DNA of 64,000 bases from Bolinopsis microptera (lineage: Eukaryota; Ctenophora; Tentaculata; Lobata; Bolinopsidae): the NCBI RefSeq assembly GCF_026151205.1, contig NC_087074.1:7667726-7731725 (forward strand), read 5' to 3'. A model generated the notes under the pieces. That model had not been told where the DNA came from, searched no databases, and saw only the letters and a list, made by a program, of their open reading frames with translations. Position numbers and translations under genes: made by a program. Shown here one piece after another: positions 23,934-34,913 of the stretch. Positions within the stretch are counted from its first letter, which is position 1; the number at the start of each line of letters is the position of its first letter.

Positions 23934-24315
23934 AGCCGCTCCTACTAAATCGCTCGCCCAAATTTTAAGAAAATTCTTTTGAAAAGGCCCTTTGGGCATG
24001 AAAGATCGGTGTATTTTTGGAAGCTGATTCCGAATCACCCCCCATGACGTAGGGTTAAAATGCTTTCCTGGAGAGTTATGGGCAAAAAACCGTTTTGGTC
24101 ACGTAACAGGCTAGTAAAACGTGAATTCGATTATTTAGGGCTCGGGTTAGGGTTAGGGTTGTGGTTAAGATTATGGATAGCTTCGGGGTTATGGTTAGGG
24201 TTAGGCGTTGGGATTAGGGTTTATGTAAAACCGTTTTGTACGGCTGCAAAACCAAAAAAACCACAGTCACGTGAAATTTTTGGGCGAGCGATTTAGTAAA
24301 AGCCCTTTCAAGCTG
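23934..24315. mobile_element. Inverted-repeat element with telomere-like core (copy also at about 25863-26245)
   Basis: The arms share actaaatcgctcgcccaaa (left, 23944-23962) and its reverse complement (right, about 24280-24298), with looser pairing outside. The interior carries gctgattccgaatcaccccc, atgacgta and ggttaggg blocks. Fragments recur at 30795-30825 (gggcgagcgatttagtagga) and 31913-31990 (gctgattccgaatcactccc), so it is a dispersed non-autonomous family. Class uncertain. Confidence 0.65.
24137..24222 (+). repeat. Degenerate TTAGGG (interstitial telomere-like) block
   Basis: gggttagggttagggtt and later ggttagggttagg, ggattagggtt are separated by diverged units. Copied with the duplication at about 26067-26152. 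It matches the common animal telomere repeat, but sits inside a mobile-looking element rather than at a chromosome end. Confidence 0.7.
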
Positions 24316-24501
24316 TTTAAATCTGCGCGCGTATTTTGGATAAATGTTACCTGAGGACCCCAGGCTTTAATGCAAATGTTGGTAAACAAACAATAGAGAT
24401 TAGGCGGAATGACAGGCTGAGCGCGGCCCAGTAAGGATAAATGTTACCTAAACTAAAGGGCTATATCTTACCACAAATACAAAATGTAGATGTCAGGTAT
24501 T

Positions 24502-27500
24502 CTGCCGTTCCCTGAGAAAAGGCAGTAAGTCACATCGATGTCATTTTGAGAAAATGGGACAAACGTGTTTGTCGTTTTTTAGGTAATTTTATTCGTATAA
24601 ATGGGGTTAATTTTGACATCTATGTGTAAATAAATTATTGTCATATGTCCTAAACATGCTTAAAAGCATAAATTCACCAACACTGATCTATAAAAACCAT
24701 TTTTCTCCAGAATAACTGAACTATTTTCCCATCCGCATTGGACTAACTGCCTTTTCTGAGGGAATTTCGGACTTACTGCCTTTTATCAGAATCGATTTCA
24801 ACCGATTCCTCCCTAGAAAGGCAGTAAGTCCATTTTTCTCAGATAAAGTCAACACAAAAAATACAACATTTCTATATTTTTGATCATATCCTTGCAATAT
24901 AATTATGTGGGCCTCCTGTGCATTGCAAGTGTGTAATATTGACGAAAAATGGATAATTTCTCGCTCAAAATGCATATAACTTCGTAAATATCGAATATTT
25001 TGGAATAATTTTTACAGCATCGTATTCAGCTCGGTCAGACGCATTAATGATTAATTTGGGAAAAAAAATATTTGAACGTACAATATTTAAAGCACCAAAA
25101 TTTTCAAAAAATGTTTCAATAATTCACACAAGGGGGGACCCTTGTGTTCAGGTTCAAAAATTTTGAAAATAATATTTCTTTAAATTTGTAATTATTAGTA
25201 CCAAAATTTTTTGCTTGATGAGCTGATTACGACCAGTACCACATACAAATTATTTCGATATAACTAAAACTGTGGAAGTTATAGGCCAAAAACTATAAAA
25301 ACTGCAAATAAATCTGGACTTACTGCCTTTTCTCAGGGGAAAAGTTCCCTCACGGAAAAAGTTCCCTCAGAGAAGGCTGTACAAATGGACTTACTGCCTT
25401 TTCTCAGGGAAGGTTTTGGGATAACGTGCTAAATTGTCAAGTTTTGTGTGACTTACTGCCTTTCGTGACAGCTAAAACAGTATTTTTATAACGTGATTCA
25501 TAGCTTAAGTTGTAGAGAATCTTCTCCTGAAAATTTTATACTATCCATAATTCTTCGATCAAATAGAAAACCCTATACAACCTAAGTAAGTTTAAGGTAA
25601 ACAAAGGCAAAAAATCAAACATTGGACAACAGACATCATAGCACAAATATACACTTTATCAATGCTGTTAGATACGCGCGTAGCGTATTCAGCTCAGAAA
25701 ACGTTAAACGTGACGCGCTTTTTTCACAAGTAGATCGAATAATATCCCGTGCCGCAGCTTCGGCGGTCGCACGCTACTGCAAGCGAAAGGGCTCTGATTA
25801 GAGCCAGTTGGGGCCGATAACTGAATCTCTGAGATCAGAGCCTTAAAATTGCGTGGCTTTCAAGCCGCTCCTACTAAATCGCTCGCCCAAATTTTAAGAA
25901 AATTCTTTTGAAAAGGCCCTTTGGGCATGAAAGATCGGTGTATTTTTGGAAGCTGATTCCGAATCACCCCCCATGACGTAGGGTTAAAATGCTTTCCTGG
26001 AGAGTTATGGGCAAAAAAACCGTTTTGGTCACGTAACAGGCTAGTAAAACGTGAATTCGATTATTTAGGGCTCGGGTTAGGGTTAGGGTTGTGGTTAAGA
26101 TTATGGATAGCTTCGGGGTTATGGTTAGGGTTAGGCGTTGGGATTAGGGTTTATGTAAAACCGTTTTGTACGGCTGCAAAACCAAAAAAACCACAGTCAC
26201 GTGAAATTTTTGGGCGAGCGATTTAGTAAAAGCCCTTTCAAGCTGTTTAAATCTGCGCGCGTATTTTGGATAAATGTTACCTGAGGACCCCAGGCTTTAA
26301 TGCAAATGTTGGTAAACAAACAATAGAGATTAGGCGGAATGACAGGCTGAGCGCGGCCCAGTAAGGATAAATGTTACCTAAACTAAAGGGCTATATCTTA
26401 CCACAAATACAAAATGTAGATGTCAGGTATTCTGCCGTTCCCTGAGAAAAGGCAGTAAGTCACATCGATGTCATTTTGAGAAAATGGGACAAACGTGTTT
26501 GTCGTTTTTTAGGTAATTTTATTCGTATAAATGGGGTTAATTTTGACATCTATGTGTAAATAAATTATTGTCATATGTCCTAAACATGCTTAAAAGCATA
26601 AATTCACCAACACTGATCTATAAAAACCATTTTTCTCCAGAATAACTGAACTATTTTCCCATCCGCATTGGACTAACTGCCTTTTCTGAGGGAATTTCGG
26701 ACTTACTGCCTTTTATCAGAATCGATTTCAACCGATTCCTCCCTAGAAAGGCAGTAAGTCCATTTTTCTCAGATAAAGTCAACACAAAAAATACAACATT
26801 TCTATATTTTTGATCATATCCTTGCAATATAATTATGTGGGCCTCCTGTGCATTGCAAGTGTGTAATATTGACGAAAAATGGATAATTTCTCGCTCAAAA
26901 TGCATATAACTTCGTAAATATCGAATATTTTGGAATAATTTTTACAGCATCGTATTCAGCTCGGTCAGACGCATTAATGATTAATTTGGGAAAAAAAATA
27001 TTTGAACGTACAATATTTAAAGCACCAAAATTTTCAAAAAATGTTTCAATAATTCACACAAGGGGGGACCCTTGTGTTCAGGTTCAAAAATTTTGAAAAT
27101 AATATTTCTTTAAATTTGTAATTATTAGTACCAAAATTTTTTGCTTGATGAGCTGATTACGACCAGTACCACATACAAATTATTTCGATATAACTAAAAC
27201 TGTGGAAGTTATAGGCCAAAAACTATAAAAACTGCAAATAAATCTGGACTTACTGCCTTTTCTCAGGGGAAAAGTTCCCTCACGGAAAAAGTTCCCTCAG
27301 AGAAGGCTGTACAAATGGACTTACTGCCTTTTCTCAGGGAAGGTTTTGGGATAACGTGCTAAATTGTCAAGTTTTGTGTGACTTACTGCCTTTCGTGACA
27401 GCTAAAACAGTATTTTTATAACGTGATTCATAGCTTAAGTTGTAGAGAATCTTCTCCTGAAAATTTTGGTACCAATAATAATATCTCAAAATTTCGAAAA

Positions 27501-27533
27501 ATGGACTTACTGCCTTCTCTCAGGGAACGGCAG
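24502..27533. mobile_element. TIR transposon (non-autonomous) caught in the tandem duplication
   Basis: The left terminus CTGCCGTTCCCTGAG (24502 on) and the right terminus CTCAGGGAACGGCAG (ending 27533) are inverted over about 30 bp with one mismatch, flanked by TATT on each side (24498-24501 and 27534-27537). Inside are many subterminal copies, in both orientations, of gacttactgccttttctcag (for example 24772, 25316, 25388 and 25450). The 1.93-kb duplication starts left of the element and ends near its right end, so the left terminus is present twice (24502 and 26432) but the right terminus once. Original length is about 1.1 kb. No transposase is seen. Confidence 0.8.
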
Positions 27534-27537
27534 TATT

Positions 27538-28002
27538 CATGGCCAATGGCGTAATTCTAATAACTAAATTATATAAATTGTTGACCACAGCTTCCACATT
27601 GTGCCCATAGTCATAATCGACGCGATGTAGAACGGCGTTTTACTTAATTGATAATTTTTCCCCAAAACCATGAGAGGGTCCGTCAGCTTTGTTAGATACA
27701 TCAAATTTTAATTATTAAACTGACGACAGCCCTTATATATACAAATTACAATACCTTTTATATAACTAAGTCGAAGGAGACACAGATAATATCATTGTAG
27801 CGCGATGCACTACTGGGTCGCGCGCGCGCATCCAACAATGCTTCTCGCAACCACATGCAGATCGGCGAGATGCGAAGGATTGACATCGTGAATCAAATAA
27901 TATCATTATCATGGTCAATTTGCAATTTTTGATTCGTAGCACTTGCTAGGCTTCGGGCCATTTCGAGAAAAAAGTTGACCATTGTTAATGATCTGGCCCG
28001 GC
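27538..28002. other. Spacer, repeat-derived, no gene seen
   Basis: AT-rich DNA with embedded GC-rich words (cgcgcgcgcatcc, gatcggcgagatgcg, gaattgacatcgtcaatt-like). These words recur near 28670 and 29040-29140, so part is an old dispersed repeat. No coding signal. Confidence 0.45.
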
Positions 28003-28361
28003 GCGCGCTACTTCGTAGCACTTGCCATCGGGCCATTTCGAGAGGAAAGCGGCGCGCGCTACTTCGAAGAAATTTAGACGAGTAACATCCGTCAAGAAAA
28101 AGCGGCGCGCGCTACTTCGACGAAATTTAGACGCGTAACATCCGTCTTGACATACGTTGCATGCCAAATAGCTCTGATATTTGGGATACTTAACATGTAG
28201 CAACATCCGTCAAACAATATCCACATACAATAGCAGCTCCACACCTTTTAACTTTGTTCATTGTTACTGGACTAGCCTAACGCGCGCTACTTCGGAGCAA
28301 TTGCCTCGAGAAGAAAGCGTCGCGCGCTACTTCGACGAAATTTAGACGAGTAACATCCGTC
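28003..28361. repeat. Repeat cluster (family D), about five partial copies
   Basis: Variants of gcgcgctacttcgacgaaat followed by ttagacgagtaacatccgtc occur at about 28003-28030, 28051-28100, 28103-28150, 28280-28300 and 28320-28361, with insertions between them. The GC-rich core contrasts with the AT-rich flanks. Confidence 0.7.
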
Positions 28362-30130
28362 AACCCTTAACTTAGATATCCACAAATTATAATTACCTTT
28401 AAGAAATTTAATTGAACACCGCAAATTCAAAATTAAGCCAAATATTTCCAATTCTTTGCACAAATTATAGTTTTACATTATACATAACTTTTTTCATATT
28501 ATACCCGAAATGGCGCAGTTTATATCTCCGCCAAAAGCACAATCCCCAAATTGCGCACATTGCACCATTGTTGTAACTTCTTTTAAACTTCATGAATTTC
28601 GAGATGAATTATTTTGCAATGTATATAGAGTTAAAAATAAAACGCATTTTAACTGTGCTGCGCCGAGCTGCGATGAATTGACATCGTCAATTAAATATTT
28701 TAATTTTGCATGCCACTAGAATTTGTGATACGCAACGTGTATCAACGCTGAGCAGCCCCTTATACATTATATTTATAGAATACTAAAAAACCCGTGCACC
28801 GTGGTCACAGGTAAGGGCCGGAGGAAGCTAATAATATTTTTTGTTACTGTTAGTAAGTTTAAATCGTGTCAAAAAATATACTACACAACCGAAATACATG
28901 ACAGCCGATTAAAATGTTGCTTGCATTAAACACAACGTAATACTAATACTTATATAAAAAAACCGATGAAAATACCGTTCTAACAATCTTTGCACGTGTG
29001 TGTAACAACCATTGTAGCGCGATGCGTTACTGTGCCGCGCTGCGCACTCAATGAGGCTTCTCACAGCGACGGCTAGATCGGCGAGATGCGCTACTGTTGA
29101 CTGTGCCGCGCCGAGCTGCCATGAATTGACATCATCAATTAATAACAACCATTGTTACGTACCATGGACATGGTTACTTTGCAACCTTTTACTTTTTACC
29201 TAATTTGCACGTGGGCGGTCGTACAGATGACAGACATTTTTGTATCACGTGGTGACCCCCACGGTCGCTTCACTTCGACGCTACAGGGGAAACCGCGCAC
29301 TTCGTGCGCGGCGGGTCATACAACGTATGACAAAGACATTCTACAAAAATAGTTCTTTGGATTATAATAATGATGAATGACTAGAAAACCCGTGAATTAT
29401 AAACCTTTGGATTGTAAGTAAGATGACTAAATCTAAAAACCCATGGTCACAGGTGACAGCCGACAGCCGACAGTTCACATAGCCATGTGTATACGCGTAC
29501 TGCGTGACGCGCTACTGCAAGCGAGAGGGCTCTGGTTAGAGCAAAGCCGACAGGGAGGAAGCTAATAATATTTTTTAATAATAAGTTTTTATCGTATCAA
29601 AAATAAACCATCACTTTATCACAACTGAAGATACAGCCGATTAAAATATATTTCGTGTAACTCATGCAATACAAACTCTCCTTTTTTATTCAATTCATGG
29701 TTGTATTATATTCATGATTCATGATAATTTCATGAAGATCTGCATTCTGCCATATCATGCTCTCCTTTGATATAAACCTTTTTGTGATGGGGGCCATACC
29801 AAAGTGTAAATAGTCAGGTTTCATAAATTTTTAGTTTAATAGTAATTCATTGCTACTAAACTAGTCAACTACACGTTCAAGTTCAAATTTCATTACTTCG
29901 TTTGGTCGAAACTTTAAAAAAAATTAAATGTGCTTTGAATTTCTTATCATCGTGCATTGTAAAAATAGGTAGGCCAAATCGAACACTTAATAAACAAATT
30001 AGATCAAAAAGAATATACCAAAAGTCTTAAACATTACATTTTCTCCACGCAATAACAGAAATGTTTGTACGAATGTTGAAACTACAAAATACATTTAAAC
30101 TCCTATTCCTTGCAAAGAACTTAGGACGTC
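28362..30130. other. Repeat-derived spacer, no gene seen
   Basis: Contains a family A copy at 29478-29545, two related blocks (gatgcgNtactgtgccgcg with cgccgagctgcNatgaattgacatc) near 28665-28695 and 29020-29130, and AT-rich DNA. The open frames here are short and mostly run through repeats. Confidence 0.5.
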
Positions 30131-30262
30131 CGCTAGTTTGCGCGGCGCGTCGAAGCGGCGAAGTCCTCCAAGGGGAGTAGAGGGGGGGGGGGAGTAGAGG
30201 GGGGAGTAGAGGGGGGAGTAGAGGGGGGGGGTCTGAAAATCTGCGATTTTCGCGGACGTCCT
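30131..30262. repeat. Family C fragment followed by a purine run
   Basis: 30132-30171 (gctagtttgcgcggcgcgtc through gtcctccaa) matches the right end of the element at 52437-52576. It is followed by (ggggggagtagag)n at about 30172-30232. Matching words (ttaggacgtccgc and gcggacgtcctaag) flank this whole insert at about 30121 and 30250 as inverted copies. Confidence 0.65.
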
Positions 30263-31186
30263 AAGTAGATGGCTCCTAACTCCTGTTCCTCGCAGAGAAC
30301 AGTAACCTCCGCGTTGTAAAGATACTGTTGGTGGTAATCTTCAGCATAGTAAAACACATTGTCCGATTTTATCTCTGTTGTTATCTCACCTGTATAAACC
30401 CCCTTTCGCAATTAAACATAACTCACTAGCTAAATTACTCGGAGTTATTTGCGTGAATGCTTAGTTACAAACCAGAATGATTTTGACTAGTTAATTTCAA
30501 TCAGATCTGCTAACCGAGGGGCCTTATTGTCGGGAATTCTAATTAATCCAGTTACAAACTTTGTGAGCAAATCTTGTCAGATGTCGGGAGTTATATCATA
30601 ATTATATGAGAAAAGACAAAAGAATTCCAATTCCACTCGCGGCGGACCTTGATTAACTCACATAACATAACTCCATATTCGGTATGATTATGGGCAGTAG
30701 CACCGTTATGTGTAAATCACAATATCCCTGGGTGTTGAAGTCGTTCATTTTTATTCATTCCTTTGTTAAACATGGTATTTTATGCTTTGAATTCATTTGG
30801 GCGAGCGATTTAGTAGGAGCGCTTGATATCACTGTCTTAGTCTACAATGAGGTCGACATGCACGTAACTATGGTTATAGGATTAAACCTTTTCATGACGT
30901 AACATCAAAAACATTGGCATGTAAAGTTACCTTTTAAGGCCCCGGGGCCTTAAAATATATACTCATAGTAGAGCTCGATCTAAATTTTCAAATGCTTTTG
31001 TCCTGAATGAAAAAAAAGTTTCCCATCTGTTGATATTTTGAGGTTTATCTGTAATTCTATTGTAAATGAAAACTTTAAATAAGGTTTTGGCAGAAAAGGG
31101 GAACTGTTCCTTAGTATAATGCTTCTGCTAGGATACTTTTGTAGAACGCTGTCATAACAAACAAAGTGAACATTTCTCCACGCCGT
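30263..31186. other. Intergenic, no gene seen
   Basis: Holds only a fragment of the inverted-repeat family (gggcgagcgatttagtagga near 30800). No frame has family resemblance. Confidence 0.4.
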
Positions 31187-31684
31187 AGAGTCCTGTTTTG
31201 TACAGCACCGTAGAGTCTCATTCCGAGAGTCTCACTCCGAGAGTCCCACTCCGAGAGTCCCATTCCGAGAGTCCCATTCCGAGAGTCCCACTCCGAGAGT
31301 CCCACTACTAGAGTCCTATTCCGAGAGTCCCAATCTTAGAGTCCTATTCCAAGAGTCCCACTCCGAGAGTCCCACTCCGAGAGTCCCACTCCGAGAGTCC
31401 CACTCCGAGAGTCCCACTCCGAGAGTCCCACTCCGAGAGTCCCACTCCGAGAGTCCCACTCCGAGAGTCCCACTCCGAGAGTCCCACTCCGAGAGTCTCA
31501 CTCCGAGAGTCCCACTCCGAGAGTCCCACTTCTGGAGTTTCACTCCGAGAGTCCCACTCCGAGAGTCTCATTCCGAGAGTTTCGCTCCGAGAGTCCAACT
31601 CCGAGAGTCCCACTCCGAAAGTCTCACTCCGAGAGTCTCACTCCGAGAGTCTCACTCCGAGAGTCCCACTCCTAGAGTCTCACG
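31187..31684. repeat. 14-bp minisatellite, about 35 units
   Basis: The unit gagtcccactccga (14 bp) with few variants. Because 14 is not a multiple of 3, three units give a 14-residue repeat (GLSEWDSRSGTLGV type) in every minus-strand frame, all open. These open frames are a by-product of the repeat, not a gene. Confidence 0.95.
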
Positions 31685-32450
31685 CCGTCCGGCCGCATTC
31701 TGGATGTTAGACATCTTCATCCTTTCATCAGTAAATGTAATAAATTTAGTTTTGTAATTAGGTTTAAACATTTAATGTATCTTTAGCGGGAAATACATAC
31801 CTACGCTGTGACAGAACATATTTCCATTGAATCACCACACTTATATGGAATGGTTTTATTTGTTTAATAGTCAGACAGTCGACGGGAGGCAACACATAAT
31901 CATAAACGTCAATCGATGTATTTTTGGACGCTGATTCCGAATCACTCCCATGACGTATGCTTTCCTGAGGATTTATGAGCAAACATCTGTTTTGTCACGT
32001 TTTGGTCACGCAATTCGCAAAATAATATGAGCTCAATTGTGTGGTACCGGAAAGTTTTCTCACAAAGTGAATAAGCTTCACGTATAATTGTGATTATTAT
32101 AAAAATACCTTGCTGACTCAAACATTTGTAACACTAACATTAACAACTATTTTTAGTTATTTTATTGATTTTAACGATTTTAGTGATTTTTGTGTTTTAA
32201 GGTCGAACTTTCCGATTTTAAACTTTTAAATTGCCTAATTCACAGCATTCTTTCAAAATCTTTATCAGTCATAATTTGTCAGGTACTAATTAAGCCTGCT
32301 ACTCCCACTATTTTCACTGTGTAGATAGAAATCTAGTAATTTAGTCTCTAGAATAAAGAAAGTTACTTTCTCAGAAAGTTTCTATTCTCCAAAAAAAGAT
32401 CACGTGATCTCTCTACCAGTACCACCAGTTAACCTTGTAGAAGTGCAGGT
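31685..32450. other. Spacer with a fragment of the inverted-repeat family
   Basis: 31913-31990 resembles part of the element at 23934-24315 (gctgattccgaatcactccc, atgacgta). The rest is AT-rich with no recognisable gene. Confidence 0.45.
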
Positions 32451-32825
32451 AACTAGTGGTAACTAGTGGTAACTAGTGGTAACCAGTGGCGTAACGAAGG
32501 GCCCTGCTGACCCCGCTGTGCAGGGGGGCGCCGTCTTAGGGGGGCGCCAAATCGTCGTTTGAATGTGGGACAATTTCGAAAACTTAACTAAAGTACTAGC
32601 AAAACTGCGCGTTTTGCTCTAGATAAACACTTTTTTATAGATTTTACCGGCGTATTCTCTAAAATCACCTAATTTGTTCAATTTTAGGGAGGGGCACCAA
32701 AAGGGGATAGGGTGCCAACAGGGGGGCGCTTTTTTTCGGCAGGGGGGCGCCAACAGGCAACGTTACGCCACTGGTGGTAACTAGTGGTAACTAGTGGTAA
32801 CTAGTGGTAAATAGTGGTAACTAAT
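32451..32825. repeat. 10-bp (aactagtggt)n repeat split by a MITE
   Basis: Units at 32451-32483 and 32774-32825 belong to one array, interrupted by the hAT-type MITE at 32484-32773. Confidence 0.9.
32484..32773. mobile_element. hAT-type MITE, copy 2
   Basis: The termini are CAGTGGCGTAACG and CGTTACGCCACTG. The 8-bp GTGGTAAC repeat on both sides (32476-32483 and 32774-32781) fits a hAT target duplication, though the host array has the same motif. It is nearly identical to copy 1 at 6179-6466, so both moved recently. Confidence 0.92.
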
Positions 32826-34682
32826 TGTATAATTGTACAGTGGTCCGATCACCAGTATACCTTGTAGAAGTGGTAACTTACTGTGATCTGGGGGACCCCC
32901 ACGACTGTTCAGCCTTATTTAATCCAATTTTTAAAGTGGTTCTACCTCTCATATTGAATTTATTTTCATACTCTTCATAGTCGTTGTTATGGACACAATA
33001 TTCCTAGCACCTTATGTATGGATTAATTAAAACTGTGCTTTTACCATTTTCATATGATAACGTGCTGATGAATCTGCTTTTACCGATACCATCGATAAAT
33101 ATATTTCTACTGTCATTTTGAATGTACTTGTTTTACACCGACGACACAGTTAGCTCAGTCTTCAGTCGGTCAGTAGACACTACCGTACTATACATAATCT
33201 GAGCACAGTAATTACAAATGTTACACTTGAGAACTTGAGATTTTATTATGTTCGTCACACCCGGTTTTGGCATGATAGTCAGACCGATTTTTCGACTGCA
33301 GTAGCTACGGTTATACTCGTATTCTTGTTCAGTTGTTCTACCTAAATATTACTAGGCTACAAAACGTTACAGCGAGATAACGTTAAGTTGGCTGATCGTG
33401 TACAGACAATCCCCGAATTAATAAAAACCCAATTACAATGAACCGTGTAATGTGACGTCACAGGGTCCTTCGCCAATATTTTGTAATTTCATTATCTGCA
33501 ATCTCTACACTACCATATTGAATTTGACCACCAGTGCATAACATCTCACTGAACCACTAATTAACTGATGAGGTTTATCCAGAATCCTGGACCAGGACAA
33601 TAAGAAAATTTAAATTACATTTGTGGTTTAGAACTAGGGAAAGATCTAGGCTCCCACCAATCCGATCGGGAGAAGTTAAATGGGGCGGGCTCTTATCAGC
33701 TAAAATCTGCACACCAGTTTTATGATAATGTGAGGGTTGGTGTTCTTCTTCTTCAGTCAAACTGACCCTTTATCTGCCATATAGATACTAGATAAAACTC
33801 GAGTATTGTTTGCCATGTTGATTGGTGCCCGAATCAATGAAACGTAGACCTACAACATAAACCATGGTGGCACTTTTTCTATAAGTTAATAACTTAGCCT
33901 GCCAAGAACCAGGGTGGCAGGCAAATAGTAACCGCACGTTTTACGTTATTTTGAGGCTTTTGTGAAATCTCTCAAAATAACATTTCTTCACTGTTGATCA
34001 GGCCAATTTTTTTGAAAAAGTTTTAACCTCAATAACACTGAGTGTATTTACATATAGTTATACAGAGCGGTAAGATTCTATCATTTAATTCATTTTGACC
34101 CAAACCGCCGCCGTGAAATTTTGACCCATACCGCGGTCTTTGATGTATCAAATCGTCAAATCAACAATTAATACAGCTGTTAACGATATTAATTAGTTCT
34201 TCAATGTAGAGTGTTATCAAGAAATCAATTCATTTTCATCAGTTACACAACCAAATTACCATCATTTACATAGTAGACCGCGGTTTGGATATATAATAGT
34301 TAGACCGCGGTCAGACCGCCGCTGCCGATCAATTTTGGCGGCGCGTCCAGACCGCCGCCGCCTAAAAGTAACACGGTGCACATCTTTGCTTTGAATCTTG
34401 ATTTTTCAAACTTTGTTTCATACTTCGTCCTGTAATGGCTGTTATGGTTACACCGCTGGTTGGTGTGGTTACGCCACTGGTCGTTATGGTTATAAATTAC
34501 ACTTTGTTTTATACTTTGTCCTGTAAAGCGACGTGTTCATTTTTAGTTTTGTGCCATTTATTGTTTTGTCCACCGTATTTCAGCAACATAGTTGATTAAT
34601 TAAGTGTTTTGCAGTGCACTTCTTATTGTGTGCTTGTTTTAGGGGTAGGAGGGGTTGAGGCAAAATTAGGAAAGGCAGAGTA
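32826..34682. other. Intergenic, no gene seen; GC-rich inverted motifs at about 34105-34375
   Basis: Mostly AT-rich. Between 34105 and 34375 the words accgccgccg, accgcggtc, gaccgcggt and gaccgccgccg occur in mirrored order, like a worn TIR element. The phrase gttatggttacaccgctgg / gtggttacgccactggtcgtt (34440-34490) is doubled. Confidence 0.4.
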
Positions 34683-34845
34683 AGCGATTAGAGGTTAGTA
34701 AGCGGTTAGTAGGTGATTAAGCGGTTAGTAGGTGGTTAAGCAGTTAGTAGGTGGTTAAGCGGTTAGTAGGTGGTTAAGCAGTTAGTAGGTGGTTAAGCGG
34801 TTAGTAGGTGGTTAAGCGGTTAGTAGGTGGTTGGTAGGTGGTTAA
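34683..34845. repeat. 19-bp minisatellite upstream of the phosphatase gene
   Basis: About eight units of aagcggttagtaggtggtt end 69 bp before the ATG at 34914, so they lie in the likely promoter or 5' UTR. Variation is limited to aagcagtt versus aagcggtt and a shorter last unit. Confidence 0.9.
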
Positions 34846-34913
34846 AGGTTAGTTCTTAATGTTCGTATCATTCATAAACCACTGCTCTAATTCTCACTCA
34901 ACACTTTCCCAGA

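Larger units (their letters stand above)
23611..27467. repeat. 1.93-kb perfect tandem duplication
   Basis: Copy 1 is 23611-25537 and copy 2 is 25540-27467. Reading them side by side, the only difference I see is one extra A in an A-run near 26014. The unit contains a family A repeat, an inverted-repeat element with TTAGGG-like blocks, and most of a TIR transposon. The unit starts inside the intron or 3' flank of the secreted-protein gene. Identity this high means either a very recent event or an assembly artefact. Confidence 0.95.

Noticed and set aside
24721-24975. An 84-codon minus-strand open frame, repeated exactly at 26651-26905
   Set aside because: Identical because the DNA is duplicated; it lies across TIR-element subterminal repeats and resembles no family.
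28003-28361. CRISPR-like array
   Set aside because: Repeat copies are partial, with irregular spacing and no uniform spacers, and the genome is eukaryotic.
31316-31613. Minus-strand open frames of 75 and 89 codons (GLSEWDSRSGTLG repeats)
   Set aside because: Produced entirely by a 14-bp minisatellite; the same peptide appears in every frame.
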